Assembly (NCBI GenBank): GCA_014534425.1
Contig: JACVRN010000026.1
Span: forward strand, 1-51,116
DNA: 51,116 bases
Source: Pyrinomonadaceae bacterium
Lineage (GTDB): Bacteria > Acidobacteriota > Blastocatellia > Pyrinomonadales > Pyrinomonadaceae
Reading direction: 5' to 3'
The translations under genes were made by a program, and so were the position numbers. Below are positions 1 through 8,564 of this stretch, one piece after another (position 1 is the first letter of the stretch; the number at the start of each line of letters is the position of its first letter). The notes below the pieces were generated by a model that was not told the origin of the DNA, did no database searches, and was given only the letters and a program-made list of their open reading frames with translations.

Positions 1-253
1 CCAGGCTGAAGTAGGAGCGGGCGATCTCCAGTTGCCTGAGCGTCACCAACTCTCTACCCTCTTTCTCGTGATAACTCATCTGCACGAAGGTGAAAGGCTC
101 CAGCCCCGCTCCAAAACGGCTCTTCAAACGTCTTGCCCCATGAGCCACGGCCCGCACCACGCCCGTAGAGCGCGTTAGACAGACCACTATCTTGTCCGCT
201 TCCGCCAGATTATAAGAGCGCAGTACTATGGCTTCTGTCTCAACCAGTCCCAT
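1..253 (-). CDS. recO: DNA repair protein RecO, N-terminal part (runs off the window)
   Basis: Only the first 84 codons are present, read leftward from an ATG at 253. The translation begins MGLVETEAIVLRSYNLAEAD and continues with a basic stretch (AHGARRLKSRFG) and EPFTFVQMSYHEKEGRELVTL. This is the usual opening of RecO, an OB-fold that binds single-stranded DNA. RecO helps RecR load RecA on SSB-coated DNA in the RecFOR recombinational repair pathway in the cytoplasm. The zinc-binding C-terminal part lies outside the window. No strong ribosome binding site precedes the ATG. The 104 bases between this gene and the next contain one copy of the GTTATCGGACG word and nothing else that I recognise. 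Confidence 0.9.
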   Translation of the reverse strand, partial: MGLVETEAIVLRSYNLAEADKIVVCLTRSTGVVRAVAHGARRLKSRFGAGLEPFTFVQMSYHEKEGRELVTLRQLEIARSYFSL

Positions 254-306
254 ATTCGTAGGCTATCTATAAGTTAGTTTTCTAAAGGGGGAGTCACTAT
301 CCAAAT

Positions 307-317
307 GTTATCGGACG
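307..317 (+). repeat. GTTATCGGACG word, copy 1
   Basis: Exact 11-base match in the gap between recO and the small membrane protein. It is one of five same-strand copies in the window. Confidence 0.6.
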
Positions 318-357
318 CGGCCTCTGCTCTGCCGTGTTCTTCCCGCATGAAAGAGCG

Positions 358-528
358 CTAGAAGGGTAGAAAATAGAGCAGCCATGCGAGCACCAGCCCT
401 ATGACCACGAACTCACAGAACACCTTCAGGCCGTAGCGAAATTGCTCCCTGGGTGTCTCGCGCGAGGCCATGCCCATGACTGCGCCTACCAGCGCCGCAA
501 ACAGCATCATTACAAGCAGGTGCGTCAT
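358..528 (-). CDS. small two-helix membrane protein of unknown function
   Basis: This is a 56-residue protein starting at an ATG (526-528) that sits behind a good ribosome binding site (AGGGAGG). Longer in-frame readings to the right only overlap the upstream gene. It has two hydrophobic segments, roughly residues 2-20 (LLVMMLFAALVGAVMG) and 34-56 (VFCEFVVIGLVLAWLLYFL), joined by a charged loop (ASRETPREQFRYG). Its start overlaps the stop of the upstream membrane protein as ATGA, so the two are probably co-translated and may work together. I do not recognise the family. It is the last gene of an apparent VWA protein - membrane protein - small membrane protein operon. Confidence 0.7.
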   Translation of the reverse strand: MTHLLVMMLFAALVGAVMGMASRETPREQFRYGLKVFCEFVVIGLVLAWLLYFLPF

Positions 529-962
529 GATTTCCTCCCTGCGGCTATGTCGAACGCATCCAGCATAGCCAGATAATTGAGCAGTCCTGCGACCCACAAA
601 AAGGTGTTTCCGTATTCAAAGGTAGCACGGCGCATCTGCTCAGGCAGTTCCGCGAAGTTTAGCCCAAGGAGAGAGCAGAACAGGTACAGGCCGCCCGTCC
701 CAAGATTCGCTATGGCCGGCGCTGCCTGTAGAAAGGGGTTAGTGCCTGTATCTGCTGCCGTGAAACTGAAGAGGTGGCCGCCAAAGAGAACCCCCACTAT
801 GAACATGACCCACACGGCTCCGCCAAGCAGCAGGCCGCGCCCCCACCTTCCTTGCAAGACGTGGCCCGCCCCTGGCAGGAACCAGCCTAGCGCTCCCATT
901 AACCAGGCAACGCCAGGCGCACTCTCCTGCCGCTTCTCTTCCGACTTATCCTTATTAGCCAA
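525..962 (-). CDS. small multi-pass membrane protein (DUF6677-like)
   Basis: The reading frame stays open back to 1082, but that would run into the VWA gene. A TTG at 960-962, six bases after a GGGGG run (969-973), is the best start and gives 145 residues. The N-terminus is charged (LANKDKSEEKRQES). It is followed by a motif seen in small TM2-like membrane proteins (GWFLPGAGHVLQGRWGRGLL), a hydrophobic helix (VWVMFIVGVLFGG), and further helices around GGLYLFCSLLGL and FLWVAGLLNYLAMLDAFDIA. I recall similar acidobacterial proteins being labelled DUF6677, but I could not check this. Its stop overlaps the next start as ATGA. The function is unknown, and the inner membrane is the expected location. 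Confidence 0.7.
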   Translation of the reverse strand: MANKDKSEEKRQESAPGVAWLMGALGWFLPGAGHVLQGRWGRGLLLGGAVWVMFIVGVLFGGHLFSFTAADTGTNPFLQAAPAIANLGTGGLYLFCSLLGLNFAELPEQMRRATFEYGNTFLWVAGLLNYLAMLDAFDIAAGRKS

Positions 963-987
963 TTTATGCCCCCTATAAAAATGGTTC

Positions 988-2031
988 TCAATTACGCCCC
1001 TTATAGCCCTCCCGCGTAGCCACCTCATAGCCGCCCGGCAGTACCAGCACGCGCAATCGCCGCCACTCTCCAGCCAACACACGCGGCTTGGGCTTATAAG
1101 TCAGTATATACTGCGTGCGTAATTCCTCTGCTATGGCCTTATACGCGGGCAGCAGTTCCTCGTCCCTGCGCGGCAGAAACATCCTTCCGCCAGTCTGCGT
1201 GGCAAGCCTTTCCAGCTTCAACTCGGACTCGTCAATGAGAGCCAGCACGCGCTTGACATCTTTGGGGTCATAACCACCCAGCAGGCGCTTGAAGGTGCCG
1301 CTAGTGCGCTTCTCCACGGCCTCTCGCAAGGAAGCAGTCAAGCTTACAACGTAGACGCTGGCCTCCGCGCGCCGCACGGCATTGACAGCTTCCTCCAGGC
1401 TGGCGCGCTTTTTCTCGGAGGTGTCTATGCCGTCCGTGAGCAGAATAATGATGCGCCGTCCCTCAGTCTTGCTCAACTGCTCTTCTGCGGCCAGGTACAG
1501 TCCGTCATAAAAGGCCGTGCTCTCGCCCGGATGATAGCGCCACTCCAGGGCCTTCGTCAGTTCCGCAGCATCCAGCGCGCTAGTCCAGTCCTGCAACAGT
1601 TCCACTCTATCCGCGAACTGCATGACACAGACCCTATCCTCTTTCAGAAGCCCCTCTATAAACTGGCGCGCGGCCTCGCGTATGAAACGCATCTGGTGAA
1701 AGACGCTGCCCGAGGCATCCAGCAGAAGCACTATGTTGGCCGGCACACGCTCTCTGTTGAAGCTGACTATCTCCTGGCGCACGCCGTTGTCGTAGACCAG
1801 AAAACGCTCCGCAGTTAAGCCGTTGACAGGATTTCCCTCCACGCTCCTGACGGAGACAGGCACCATCACCTCCTCCGTGCGAACGCGCAAGACATCATCG
1901 ACCGCCGCAGATTTTCCGTCCGAAGCGGGAGGAGTGCCTTCCCCCTCAAGCCCTGCGCGCCGCCCGCTCTGCCCGTAGACGGAAACCAACATCAGCCCGC
2001 AGCAGACCAGCAGGCGCAGCACCAATCCCAT
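988..2031 (-). CDS. secreted VWFA-domain protein of the acidobacterial type
   Basis: The 347-residue reading starts at ATG 2031, which directly begins a signal peptide (MGLVLRLLVCCGLMLVSVYG). A TTG seven codons earlier is possible, but neither start has a clear ribosome binding site. After a low-complexity linker comes VRTEEVMVPVSVR, the strand typical of the 'VWFA-related acidobacterial domain'. The VWA fold then has an intact metal-binding MIDAS motif (DASGS in IVLLLDASGSVF) and the later LLTDGIDTSE loop. The tail (YILTYKPKP, then YEVATREGYKG) is characteristic of the family. It is probably exported and holds protein partners through a divalent metal. A second member of the family lies at 23.4 kb. 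It is the first gene of a three-gene operon with two membrane proteins. Confidence 0.88.
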   Translation of the reverse strand: MGLVLRLLVCCGLMLVSVYGQSGRRAGLEGEGTPPASDGKSAAVDDVLRVRTEEVMVPVSVRSVEGNPVNGLTAERFLVYDNGVRQEIVSFNRERVPANIVLLLDASGSVFHQMRFIREAARQFIEGLLKEDRVCVMQFADRVELLQDWTSALDAAELTKALEWRYHPGESTAFYDGLYLAAEEQLSKTEGRRIIILLTDGIDTSEKKRASLEEAVNAVRRAEASVYVVSLTASLREAVEKRTSGTFKRLLGGYDPKDVKRVLALIDESELKLERLATQTGGRMFLPRRDEELLPAYKAIAEELRTQYILTYKPKPRVLAGEWRRLRVLVLPGGYEVATREGYKGRN

Positions 2032-2254
2032 ATAGGTATTCTTATAAAGCAAAGGCAGTTGATCTCAAAAAAAGCGTCGCTCTAAAGAAAGCTTCCCTGT
2101 GCCGCACGCGCCAGGCGCGCTCCTCTTTATTACGCGCGTACGGCCATTTTAGTTGTGCGAGGGCATACGCCAGGTTGGCTGGCCAAGGAGTCAGTCGCAC
2201 AGCAGCCCCTCAGAAGACTGCTTCCCCTTCACAGTTCACTCTAACCGGCCAGTC

Positions 2255-2839
2255 TTAAAGCTCTCTATAATAACCGCCTAGAGCGCAGGGGCGGCAGAGC
2301 GTGAGACCGTCTTTTCCGCTCACCTCCCTGCCGTCATTAATCCCTTCCAGGCAGTTCGCGCACTTAACGCGCGAGCGTGTGTGGCCCGGGGCATCCATCG
2401 AATCATATTTGACGGAAACGCTTCTGACCTTGAACAGTTCTTCGTCCGTAGCCTCCCTGTAGGCGCGCATCTGCCGCTCCTTCTTATTCTCTACCTGAGG
2501 GTAGCGCTCGTCAGCCAGATTGCGTGCCTCATCCCTTGCCAGAACGCGCACGGCCTGCCCCGTCTCAGTATTGTAGAAGGTTGCGGCCACCTTCCCGTAA
2601 TCGAAGAATTTAAGGCTTCTGCGCCCCAGCCTAGCGCCCGTCACAGCGCTGACGGCATCCGCCATGCAACGGTCTATCTCCACCCAGACGATCAACTTCT
2701 TCCTGTCTGCCCCGCGCGCATCCTCTATGCCTATGGCCCTGCACCCCAATAGAGCCATACGCACGCCCAGCAGTTGCCCAGCGCAGATGTGGCCGTGCAA
2801 ATGAGCGCACTCTTCCAGCAATTCATCCAGTACGTCCAA
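2255..2839 (-). CDS. FmdE family protein with C-terminal zinc finger
   Basis: The 194-residue reading starts at a TTG (2837-2839) five bases after GAGGG; no better start is visible. The N-terminal FmdE domain (about residues 1-140) carries HLHGHICAGQLLGVRMA, whose His and Cys are the usual metal ligands. DRCMADAVSAVTGARLGRRSL follows in the order typical of the family. The C-terminal tail has two CxxC pairs (KCANC and LCRPC), which look like a DksA/TraR-type zinc ribbon. FmdE was named for a subunit encoded near formylmethanofuran dehydrogenase, but its biochemical role outside methanogens is not established. No other methanofuran or molybdopterin-enzyme genes lie next to it. About 200 bases upstream (2053-2254 lies downstream of it) contain no feature I recognise. 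Confidence 0.82.
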   Translation of the reverse strand: MDVLDELLEECAHLHGHICAGQLLGVRMALLGCRAIGIEDARGADRKKLIVWVEIDRCMADAVSAVTGARLGRRSLKFFDYGKVAATFYNTETGQAVRVLARDEARNLADERYPQVENKKERQMRAYREATDEELFKVRSVSVKYDSMDAPGHTRSRVKCANCLEGINDGREVSGKDGLTLCRPCALGGYYREL

Positions 2840-2933
2840 GAATCCCTCTTCCCTTCAAGTATCACTTCAAAGGTCGGTGCGCCGACCCTTCTTTAACCTT
2901 TACCTTAAGAGCCAGGGGCTATATTATAGACCC

Positions 2934-4727
2934 TCAATAAAGCAGAAAGCGCGAGCGCAGCTTTTTGAAAGCCTCCAGCCCCTTCAGCCAAGAGGCCACA
3001 ATCGTCTCCAGGTTGTCCCCGCGCTCAATCCCTTCCCGCAACTTGGAAGTGCCTGCTATCACGTCGAAGGGATTTTTGTCGAACACGTACTCGTAAGGCG
3101 GCTCCTTCCAGCGCAGGCGCTCATTGTAAAGCTCTCTGGCTACCAGAACAGTCGCCACGCCGGTCATCACAGGCTCAAATGCCTGTCTATCCAGGACGTG
3201 AATCTGCACCCCGCCGCAGGTCACGCCAGCATGCTTCTGAAAGGTGGGCTGAAATCCGCAGGCGCGGAAATAGACTCCGGGCAGTTCCAGGTTGTTCAAA
3301 GCCTTCGCGTACTCCTCGGCATCTATAAAGGGAGCGCCTATAAGCTCGAAGGGGCGCGTGGTTCCACGCCCTTCGGACATCTGCGTCCCCTCCAGGTGAA
3401 CCGTGCCCGGGAAAACCGTAGCCGTCTCAAGCGTGGGCATGTTGGGCGAAGGCATGACCCAGGGAGCATCCGTCTCGTCCATCCAGGACTCTCTGCGCCA
3501 GCCGTCCATCAGAATGGTCTCCATCTCGCAACCTATTCCGAACTCCTCGTTGAAGAGGCGCGCTAATTCGCAGACCGTCATGCCGTGACGCGTAGGGATA
3601 GGATATTGCCCCACGAAGGATGCGAACTCTGGCTCAAGGACGTTTCCGGCCACGCCCACGCCCGTGATAGGGTTCGGGCGGTCGCAGACCACCACGCGCT
3701 TCCCGTATTTTCTGGCCGCGCGCATGCAGTTAGCCAGGGTATATATGAAGGTATATATACGACAGCCAACGTCCTGCATGTCGAAGACCATCACGTCCAG
3801 GTTCTCCAGCATCTCCGCAGTAGGCTCTCGTGTCTCGCTGTAGAGCGAATAGATTGGGATGCCAGTAGCTTTATCAATAGCGTGGCCCGTCTCTATCATA
3901 TTGTCCTGAACGTCCCCGCGTATGCCGTGCTGCGGGCCGAAGAGCGCTGTCAGGTTTATCCCCTTATGCTCGTGGAAAAGATCCGCAGCGTGCCTGAAGC
4001 TGTGATCCACGGAAGACTGGTTGCAGATGAGTCCAACGCGCTCGCCCCTGAGGCTCGCCTGCTTCTCCCACAAAAGTTTCTCCAGCCCCAGAACCACATG
4101 GCTTCCCTGCCCTGAAGCTTTTGATGAGATACCAGGGCCATGCTCGTGGACGTTATCAGACTCGAAAGCGGCGCGGCGCTCCAGCCTCTCAGAGAGCACA
4201 AGCAATCCCTCGCCATAGGCGCGCAAGGTCGCTACGACTCCTGTATCTACGGACACTACTCCGCGCTTGGCATGACCTCCAACGCCCCCTGCCTGTACGC
4301 CCTGGCCTTGGAAGCTTTCGCGCACCTTCTCAATCTCCACCCCATGCTTGTGTAGAATCTGTGCCGCCAGCGTTGAAGGCTCCCGCAACAGCCCGAGCAA
4401 TAGATGCTCCGTGCCTATATGTCTATGTTGAAGGTTCTCTGACTCCTCGTGCGCGTAGGCCAGTGCGCGCTTTGTCTCCGCAGAGAGCGGCAATTCCGCA
4501 GCCGTATGAATCTTCTCTTCCAGTTTCACACGCGCCTGTATCTCTGCGCGCAGAGCGTCTGCGGTCACACGCCCGCCGTCCGTGAAGCGTTTAAGAAGGC
4601 TGGAGTCCTCCCGCGCAATCCCCAGCAGCAGATGCTCCGGCTCTATAGTGGAAGAGCCGAACTGCGATGCCTCGTAGCGCGCAAAGAAGATCACACGCCT
4701 GGCCTTTTCCGTGTAGCGTTCAAACAT
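2934..4727 (-). CDS. Clp_N domain fused to NamZ-type exo-N-acetylmuramidase (DUF1343)
   Basis: This 597-residue protein has two parts. Residues 1-145 form a double Clp_N repeat like the N-terminus of ClpC: MFERYTEKARRV, then EPEHLLLGI (Glu31) and GTEHLLLGLL (Glu107). These Glu positions match those that hold phosphoarginine in ClpC. After a glycine-rich linker (about 141-160) and a charged helical stretch, residues from about 211 to the end are a full DUF1343/NamZ domain. Its hallmarks are all visible: ALFGPQHGIRGD, FDMQDVGCRIYTFIYTL, CDRPNPI, RHGMTVCELA, WVMPSPNMPT, PGTVHLEGTQMSEGRGTT and FELIGAPF. NamZ removes MurNAc from the non-reducing ends of peptidoglycan fragments. Known examples carry a signal peptide, whereas this one has none and should be cytoplasmic unless exported another way. 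The ATG is preceded by GAGG five bases upstream. No AAA+ module is present. Confidence 0.9.
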   Translation of the reverse strand: MFERYTEKARRVIFFARYEASQFGSSTIEPEHLLLGIAREDSSLLKRFTDGGRVTADALRAEIQARVKLEEKIHTAAELPLSAETKRALAYAHEESENLQHRHIGTEHLLLGLLREPSTLAAQILHKHGVEIEKVRESFQGQGVQAGGVGGHAKRGVVSVDTGVVATLRAYGEGLLVLSERLERRAAFESDNVHEHGPGISSKASGQGSHVVLGLEKLLWEKQASLRGERVGLICNQSSVDHSFRHAADLFHEHKGINLTALFGPQHGIRGDVQDNMIETGHAIDKATGIPIYSLYSETREPTAEMLENLDVMVFDMQDVGCRIYTFIYTLANCMRAARKYGKRVVVCDRPNPITGVGVAGNVLEPEFASFVGQYPIPTRHGMTVCELARLFNEEFGIGCEMETILMDGWRRESWMDETDAPWVMPSPNMPTLETATVFPGTVHLEGTQMSEGRGTTRPFELIGAPFIDAEEYAKALNNLELPGVYFRACGFQPTFQKHAGVTCGGVQIHVLDRQAFEPVMTGVATVLVARELYNERLRWKEPPYEYVFDKNPFDVIAGTSKLREGIERGDNLETIVASWLKGLEAFKKLRSRFLLY

Positions 4728-4801
4728 GCGCCCTCACCCGTCTCTCTTTCAAATTCTACTTTTTCCAGTCTGATTTAAAGCTTTACGCCAGCCCTTTGCG
4801 C

Positions 4802-5572
4802 TCATCCGCAAAGCACAGAGCCGCCGTTGATATTCAGCACCTCGCCCGTGATGTGGCGCGCCCAGTCGCTAGCCAGAAATACTATTGGCCGCGCGATGTC
4901 CCTGGCAGAAGCAACGCGCCCCAAGGGAATCCCTGCCTCTATCTCCTGTCTTGCGCGCTCGTCCGCAAGCACGTGTGCGGTCATCTCCGTCTCGACCCAT
5001 CCGGGCGCAACCGCGTTGACGCGTATTCCGTGTGGTGCAAGCTCCGCAGCGAGCGCCTTTGTCAGAGCAATCTGCCCGCCCTTAGAGGCCGCATAGTTGG
5101 AGTAAAAGGCTTCGCCGCGCTGCCCTGCGGTTGAACTGACGAGGATTATAGAGCCGCTCCTCTGTCGCTTCATCAAAGGCACAGCCGCGCGCACAATCGT
5201 CCAGCTTCCCTTCAAGTTTGTATCTACTACACTTGACCAAAGCTCTTCCGTCATCTCCTCCACAGCCGCGCCACGCCACAAGCCTGCGTTGCAGACCAGC
5301 ACGTCAAGGCGTCCCCAGGCGTTTGCACAGGTCTCCACAATACTCTCAGCCTCTCCCAGGCTTCGCACGTCGCCCTGCACAGTTATGGCTTCCCCTCCTA
5401 GCTTCTCCACCTCGCGCGCAGCCTCCCTAGCGCCGCTTTCATCGCTCAGATAGTTGACGGCCAAGCGAGCGCCCGCACGTGCCAGTTCAAGGACAGTCTC
5501 CCGCCCTATCCCCTTTGATCCGCCCGTCACCAGCGCCACCTGCCCCCTCAACTCTATCCCCTCAAAGCTCAT
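4802..5572 (-). CDS. short-chain dehydrogenase/reductase, FabG-like
   Basis: The 256-residue length is typical of classical SDR enzymes. The NAD(P)-binding motif VTGGSKGIGRE is at the N-terminus, NAGLW comes at about residue 94, and the active-site Ser (LVSSTAG) and YxxxK (YAASKGG) are intact. VAPGWVETEM and the C-terminal INGG are also family hallmarks. The closest well-known group is 3-oxoacyl-ACP reductase (FabG), which reduces beta-ketoacyl-ACP with NADPH in fatty acid synthesis. No other fab genes are adjacent, so another beta-keto or sugar substrate cannot be excluded. It is separated from its neighbours by 60-75 bases on each side. Confidence 0.88.
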   Translation of the reverse strand: MSFEGIELRGQVALVTGGSKGIGRETVLELARAGARLAVNYLSDESGAREAAREVEKLGGEAITVQGDVRSLGEAESIVETCANAWGRLDVLVCNAGLWRGAAVEEMTEELWSSVVDTNLKGSWTIVRAAVPLMKRQRSGSIILVSSTAGQRGEAFYSNYAASKGGQIALTKALAAELAPHGIRVNAVAPGWVETEMTAHVLADERARQEIEAGIPLGRVASARDIARPIVFLASDWARHITGEVLNINGGSVLCG

Positions 5573-5631
5573 CAGAAACCAATCTCTATTTCACTTTAAC
5601 TTCTGCGACGTAAACCACGTCAATCACAGGC

Positions 5632-5642
5632 GTTATCGGACG
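5632..5642 (+). repeat. GTTATCGGACG word, copy 2
   Basis: Exact 11-base match that covers the stop codon (5633-5635, opposite strand) and the last two codons of the hydrolase gene. The preceding C gives the 12-base form. Confidence 0.6.
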
Positions 5643-6403
5643 CGTAGCGCCTCTTCCGTTTGGTTCGTTTGCGCTTCTCTGAAGCTTGCTGCGGCATCCA
5701 CGAATCTTGCGAACAGGCGTCTGGAAAACTCATCCTCTTCCCAGGCTATCTCAGGGTGCCATTGAACGGCCAGCACGAATCTTTCCGCCCTTGGGTCTTC
5801 CAGGGCCTCCACCAGCCCGTCGGATGTCCAGGCCGTTGCCACAAGCTCCCGGCCCACGGTCTCTATGGCCTGGTGGTGGTGGCTGTTCACAAGGGCCTCC
5901 GGCGCGGAGGCAAGCTCACGAACCAGGCTGCCGTCCAGAAAGCTCACGTGATGCGAGCGCCTGTCTCTTGGCGCGCCCTGTTGATGCTTTATGGCCTGCG
6001 GCAGTTCCGAATCTATGTCTTGAATGAGCGTGCCGCCGCGCGCAACGTTCAGCACCTGCATGCCGAAGCAGATTGCCAAGATGGGTAGGCCACGTCTCTC
6101 AGCCTCTTCAATCGCCAGCAGATCCGTGCGGTCTTTAATTGAGTGGACGCTGCCAAGCCTTTTGTGCGGCTCACGATTGTAAAGCGAGGGGTCAACGTCG
6201 GAATCGCTTCCGGGCAGAAGCAGTCCGTCCAGCCCTAGCACGGCCTCGCGTATGTAATCCTCTCGCGGGATGAGGCTCAAATGCACGGGCACACCGCCCG
6301 CAGCCTCAACTGCCTCGCTGTAATACCTGGACAGGTAGAACCTGTCGGTCTCGTACTCTACGCGCATGGTGATGCCTATGCGCGCTCTCTTCGTCTCTGC
6401 CAT
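5633..6403 (-). CDS. class I glutamine-amidotransferase-like gamma-glutamyl hydrolase (peptidase C26)
   Basis: The 256-residue protein begins with a typical C26 opening (ARIGITMRVEYE). It carries GLLLPGSDSDVDPSLY, the nucleophile elbow ILAICFGMQVLNVARGG with its catalytic Cys, and VNSHHHQAI. The His-Glu pair is in AVQWHPE. The family includes PuuD, which hydrolyses gamma-glutamyl-GABA in putrescine breakdown, and related anthranilate synthase component II-like hydrolases. No putrescine genes are nearby, so the substrate is uncertain. The elbow here is CFGMQ, where PuuD-type proteins more often have CRGMQ. The ATG start is at 6403. Confidence 0.85.
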   Translation of the reverse strand: MAETKRARIGITMRVEYETDRFYLSRYYSEAVEAAGGVPVHLSLIPREDYIREAVLGLDGLLLPGSDSDVDPSLYNREPHKRLGSVHSIKDRTDLLAIEEAERRGLPILAICFGMQVLNVARGGTLIQDIDSELPQAIKHQQGAPRDRRSHHVSFLDGSLVRELASAPEALVNSHHHQAIETVGRELVATAWTSDGLVEALEDPRAERFVLAVQWHPEIAWEEDEFSRRLFARFVDAAASFREAQTNQTEEALRVR

Positions 6404-6548
6404 AGAGCAATTCCTCTCATGCTCTCATCATAGCTCAAAATTATTGCGCGCGTCTTCCAGCCTGCAACTCTAAAGCGGTCGAAACTTTTTTCTGCAGCTT
6501 CGGCCCTGCTTGACTTCCCTTCGCGCCAGTTCCTATAGTGCTCTCTTC

Positions 6549-7097
6549 ATGATGAAGGACGAGAATTTAAAAGTTCGTAGCACGACGGTTCTCTTGGTGC
6601 GCCGTGACGACAAGGTGGCTCTGGCTGGCGACGGGCAGGTGACCATGGGCGACACCGTGATGAAGACGGGAGCGCGAAAGGTGCGGCGTCTCTATAACGA
6701 CCGCATACTTGCTGGCTTCGCGGGTGCGACCGCAGACGCCTTTTCGCTCCTGACGCGCTTTGAGGGAAAGCTTGAGCAGTATCACGGCAACCTTGAGCGC
6801 GCGGCCATAGAGCTTAGTAAAGACTGGCGCACGGACAAAATCCTGCGAAATCTGGAAGCGCTCCTGGTCGTCGCAGATGAAAAAAGCTCTTTTCTTCTCT
6901 CCGGCAACGGCGACGTAATCACGCCTGACCAGGGTGTGCTGGCGATTGGCTCCGGCGGCCCCTACGCCCTGGCAGCCGCACGCGCCCTTCTGGAGAACAC
7001 TGAGATGAGCGCACGCGAGATAGCCCTTGAGGCCCTTCGCATCGCCGGAGAAATCTGCATCTACACAAACACTAACGTGATAGTAGAAGAACTTTAA
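6549..7097 (+). CDS. hslV: ATP-dependent protease peptidase subunit HslV (ClpQ)
   Basis: HslV is the proteasome-like peptidase of the two-part HslVU complex in the cytoplasm, where HslU unfolds substrates and feeds them in. From the ATG at 6549 (a second ATG follows at once) the protein has 182 residues. About 11 residues precede the STTVLLVRR stretch, so Thr12 would be the N-terminal nucleophile after cleavage of a short propeptide. E. coli HslV has only the initiator Met before this Thr. [36 protein letters not shown] and [10 protein letters not shown] are all conserved. An upstream TTG at 6510 is in frame but looks less likely. hslU follows after two bases. Confidence 0.95.
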   Translation: MMKDENLKVRSTTVLLVRRDDKVALAGDGQVTMGDTVMKTGARKVRRLYNDRILAGFAGATADAFSLLTRFEGKLEQYHGNLERAAIELSKDWRTDKILRNLEALLVVADEKSSFLLSGNGDVITPDQGVLAIGSGGPYALAAARALLENTEMSAREIALEALRIAGEICIYTNTNVIVEEL

Positions 7098-7099
7098 GA

Positions 7100-8536
7100 A
7101 TGGTTATTTATCTACAAGGCGAAGTTGACGAGAACATTGGCCTGGACGAGATGACGCCGCGTCAGATCGTGGCCGAGTTGGACAAGCATGTTGTGGGGCA
7201 GGCTGCTGCCAAGCGCGCCGTTGCCATTGCGCTGCGGAATCGTGTGCGTAGGCAGAAGCTTCCGGCGGAGATGGCCGCAGACGTGATGCCCAAGAACATC
7301 ATCATGATCGGCTCCACGGGCGTGGGCAAGACGGAGATTGCGCGGCGGCTGGCGCGCATGTCCAACTCCCCTTTCCTAAAGGTCGAGGCCTCTAAATTCA
7401 CAGAGATCGGTTACGTGGGCCGCGACGTGGAGAGCATGATACGCGACCTGTGCGAGATTGCTGTTGAGATGACGCGCGAAGAGAAGATAGAGGAGATAGC
7501 GGACAAGGCCGAGTTGAACGTCGAAGAGCGCATACTAGACCTGCTGCTCCCTCCGCCTAAGACCTCTCTCTCCACAGGCTTCTTCGATTTTGATGAAGAG
7601 GAAACGGAAGCCGCTCACGACTCTTCGGAATCTGCGCGCGTGGAGAACGACCAGTTCCAGCGAACCCGTGAGAAACTGCGCGCTCAGCTTCGCGCAGGGA
7701 AACTGGACAACCGCATAGTCGAGATTGAGATACGCGAAAAGAGCTTTCCGACCATAGAGCTTGCTGGGCCGCAGGGCATTGAAGAGATGGGCATCAACAT
7801 GAAAGACATGCTCGGCAATCTCTTTCAGGGCCGCACCAAGCGCAGAAAGATGCGCGTGGACGAGGCTATGGAGTATCTCATGCAGGAAGAGGAAGAGCGC
7901 CTCATTGACATGGACACTGTGGCGCGCCTGGCCCTTGAGCGCGTGGAATCCGCAGGCATCATCTTCCTTGACGAGTTGGACAAAATCGCCGGGCGCGAAT
8001 CCGGCCACGGCCCGGACGTTTCGCGCGAAGGCGTGCAGCGTGACATCCTGCCCATTGTTGAAGGCACCACGGTCAACACACGCTACGGCATGGTTCGCAC
8101 AGACCACATACTGTTCATAGCCGCAGGCGCTTTCCACGTCTCAAAGCCTTCGGACTTGATACCGGAATTGCAGGGCCGCTTCCCCATACGCGTCCATCTT
8201 GAGTCTCTGACCATAGAGGATTTTAAGCGCATACTGACGGAGCCTAAGAACGCTCTCATCAAACAGTATCGCGCGCTGATGGAGACCGAAGGCGTGATGA
8301 TAGAGTTTACGGAGGACGCCATAGACGCTGTCGCCAACTTCGCCGCGCGCGTCAACCAGACTACGGAAGACATAGGGGCGCGCCGCCTGCATACCATCAT
8401 GGAAAAGCTGCTGGACGAGATAAGCTTTGAAGGGCCTGACCTTGAGCCGAAAGAGCAGCGCATAGACGCCCAGTACGTCAACCGCATGTTGGCCGAAACC
8501 GTCAAAGACCAAGACCTCAGCCGCTACATCCTTTAA
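7100..8536 (+). CDS. hslU: ATP-dependent protease ATPase subunit HslU (ClpY)
   Basis: This 478-residue AAA+ unfoldase partners HslV. The N-terminal [16 protein letters not shown] is typical, followed by Walker A ([15 protein letters not shown]) and the pore region ([14 protein letters not shown]). A long inserted I-domain (about residues 110-260) is rich in charged residues. It is followed by Walker B ([13 protein letters not shown]) and the sensor/arginine region [16 protein letters not shown]. The C-terminus ends RYIL, as expected for a tail that docks into HslV. The gene starts two bases after the hslV stop, so the two are one translational unit. Confidence 0.96.
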   Translation: MVIYLQGEVDENIGLDEMTPRQIVAELDKHVVGQAAAKRAVAIALRNRVRRQKLPAEMAADVMPKNIIMIGSTGVGKTEIARRLARMSNSPFLKVEASKFTEIGYVGRDVESMIRDLCEIAVEMTREEKIEEIADKAELNVEERILDLLLPPPKTSLSTGFFDFDEEETEAAHDSSESARVENDQFQRTREKLRAQLRAGKLDNRIVEIEIREKSFPTIELAGPQGIEEMGINMKDMLGNLFQGRTKRRKMRVDEAMEYLMQEEEERLIDMDTVARLALERVESAGIIFLDELDKIAGRESGHGPDVSREGVQRDILPIVEGTTVNTRYGMVRTDHILFIAAGAFHVSKPSDLIPELQGRFPIRVHLESLTIEDFKRILTEPKNALIKQYRALMETEGVMIEFTEDAIDAVANFAARVNQTTEDIGARRLHTIMEKLLDEISFEGPDLEPKEQRIDAQYVNRMLAETVKDQDLSRYIL

Positions 8537-8564
8537 GGCGAAAGTAAAAAGGCAAAATTCAAAC

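Noticed and set aside
2053..2254. Possible regulatory RNA between the VWA and FmdE genes
   Set aside because: Apart from a small TTGGCTGGCCAA palindrome, no stable long stem, promoter or known riboswitch motif was visible.
5660..6088. Open plus-strand frames over the leftward genes (for example here, 27803-28282 and 35585-36544)
   Set aside because: They are antisense shadows of well-recognised proteins (hydrolase, methyltransferase, MetRS), a usual effect of GC-rich codons; none has family motifs or a ribosome binding site.
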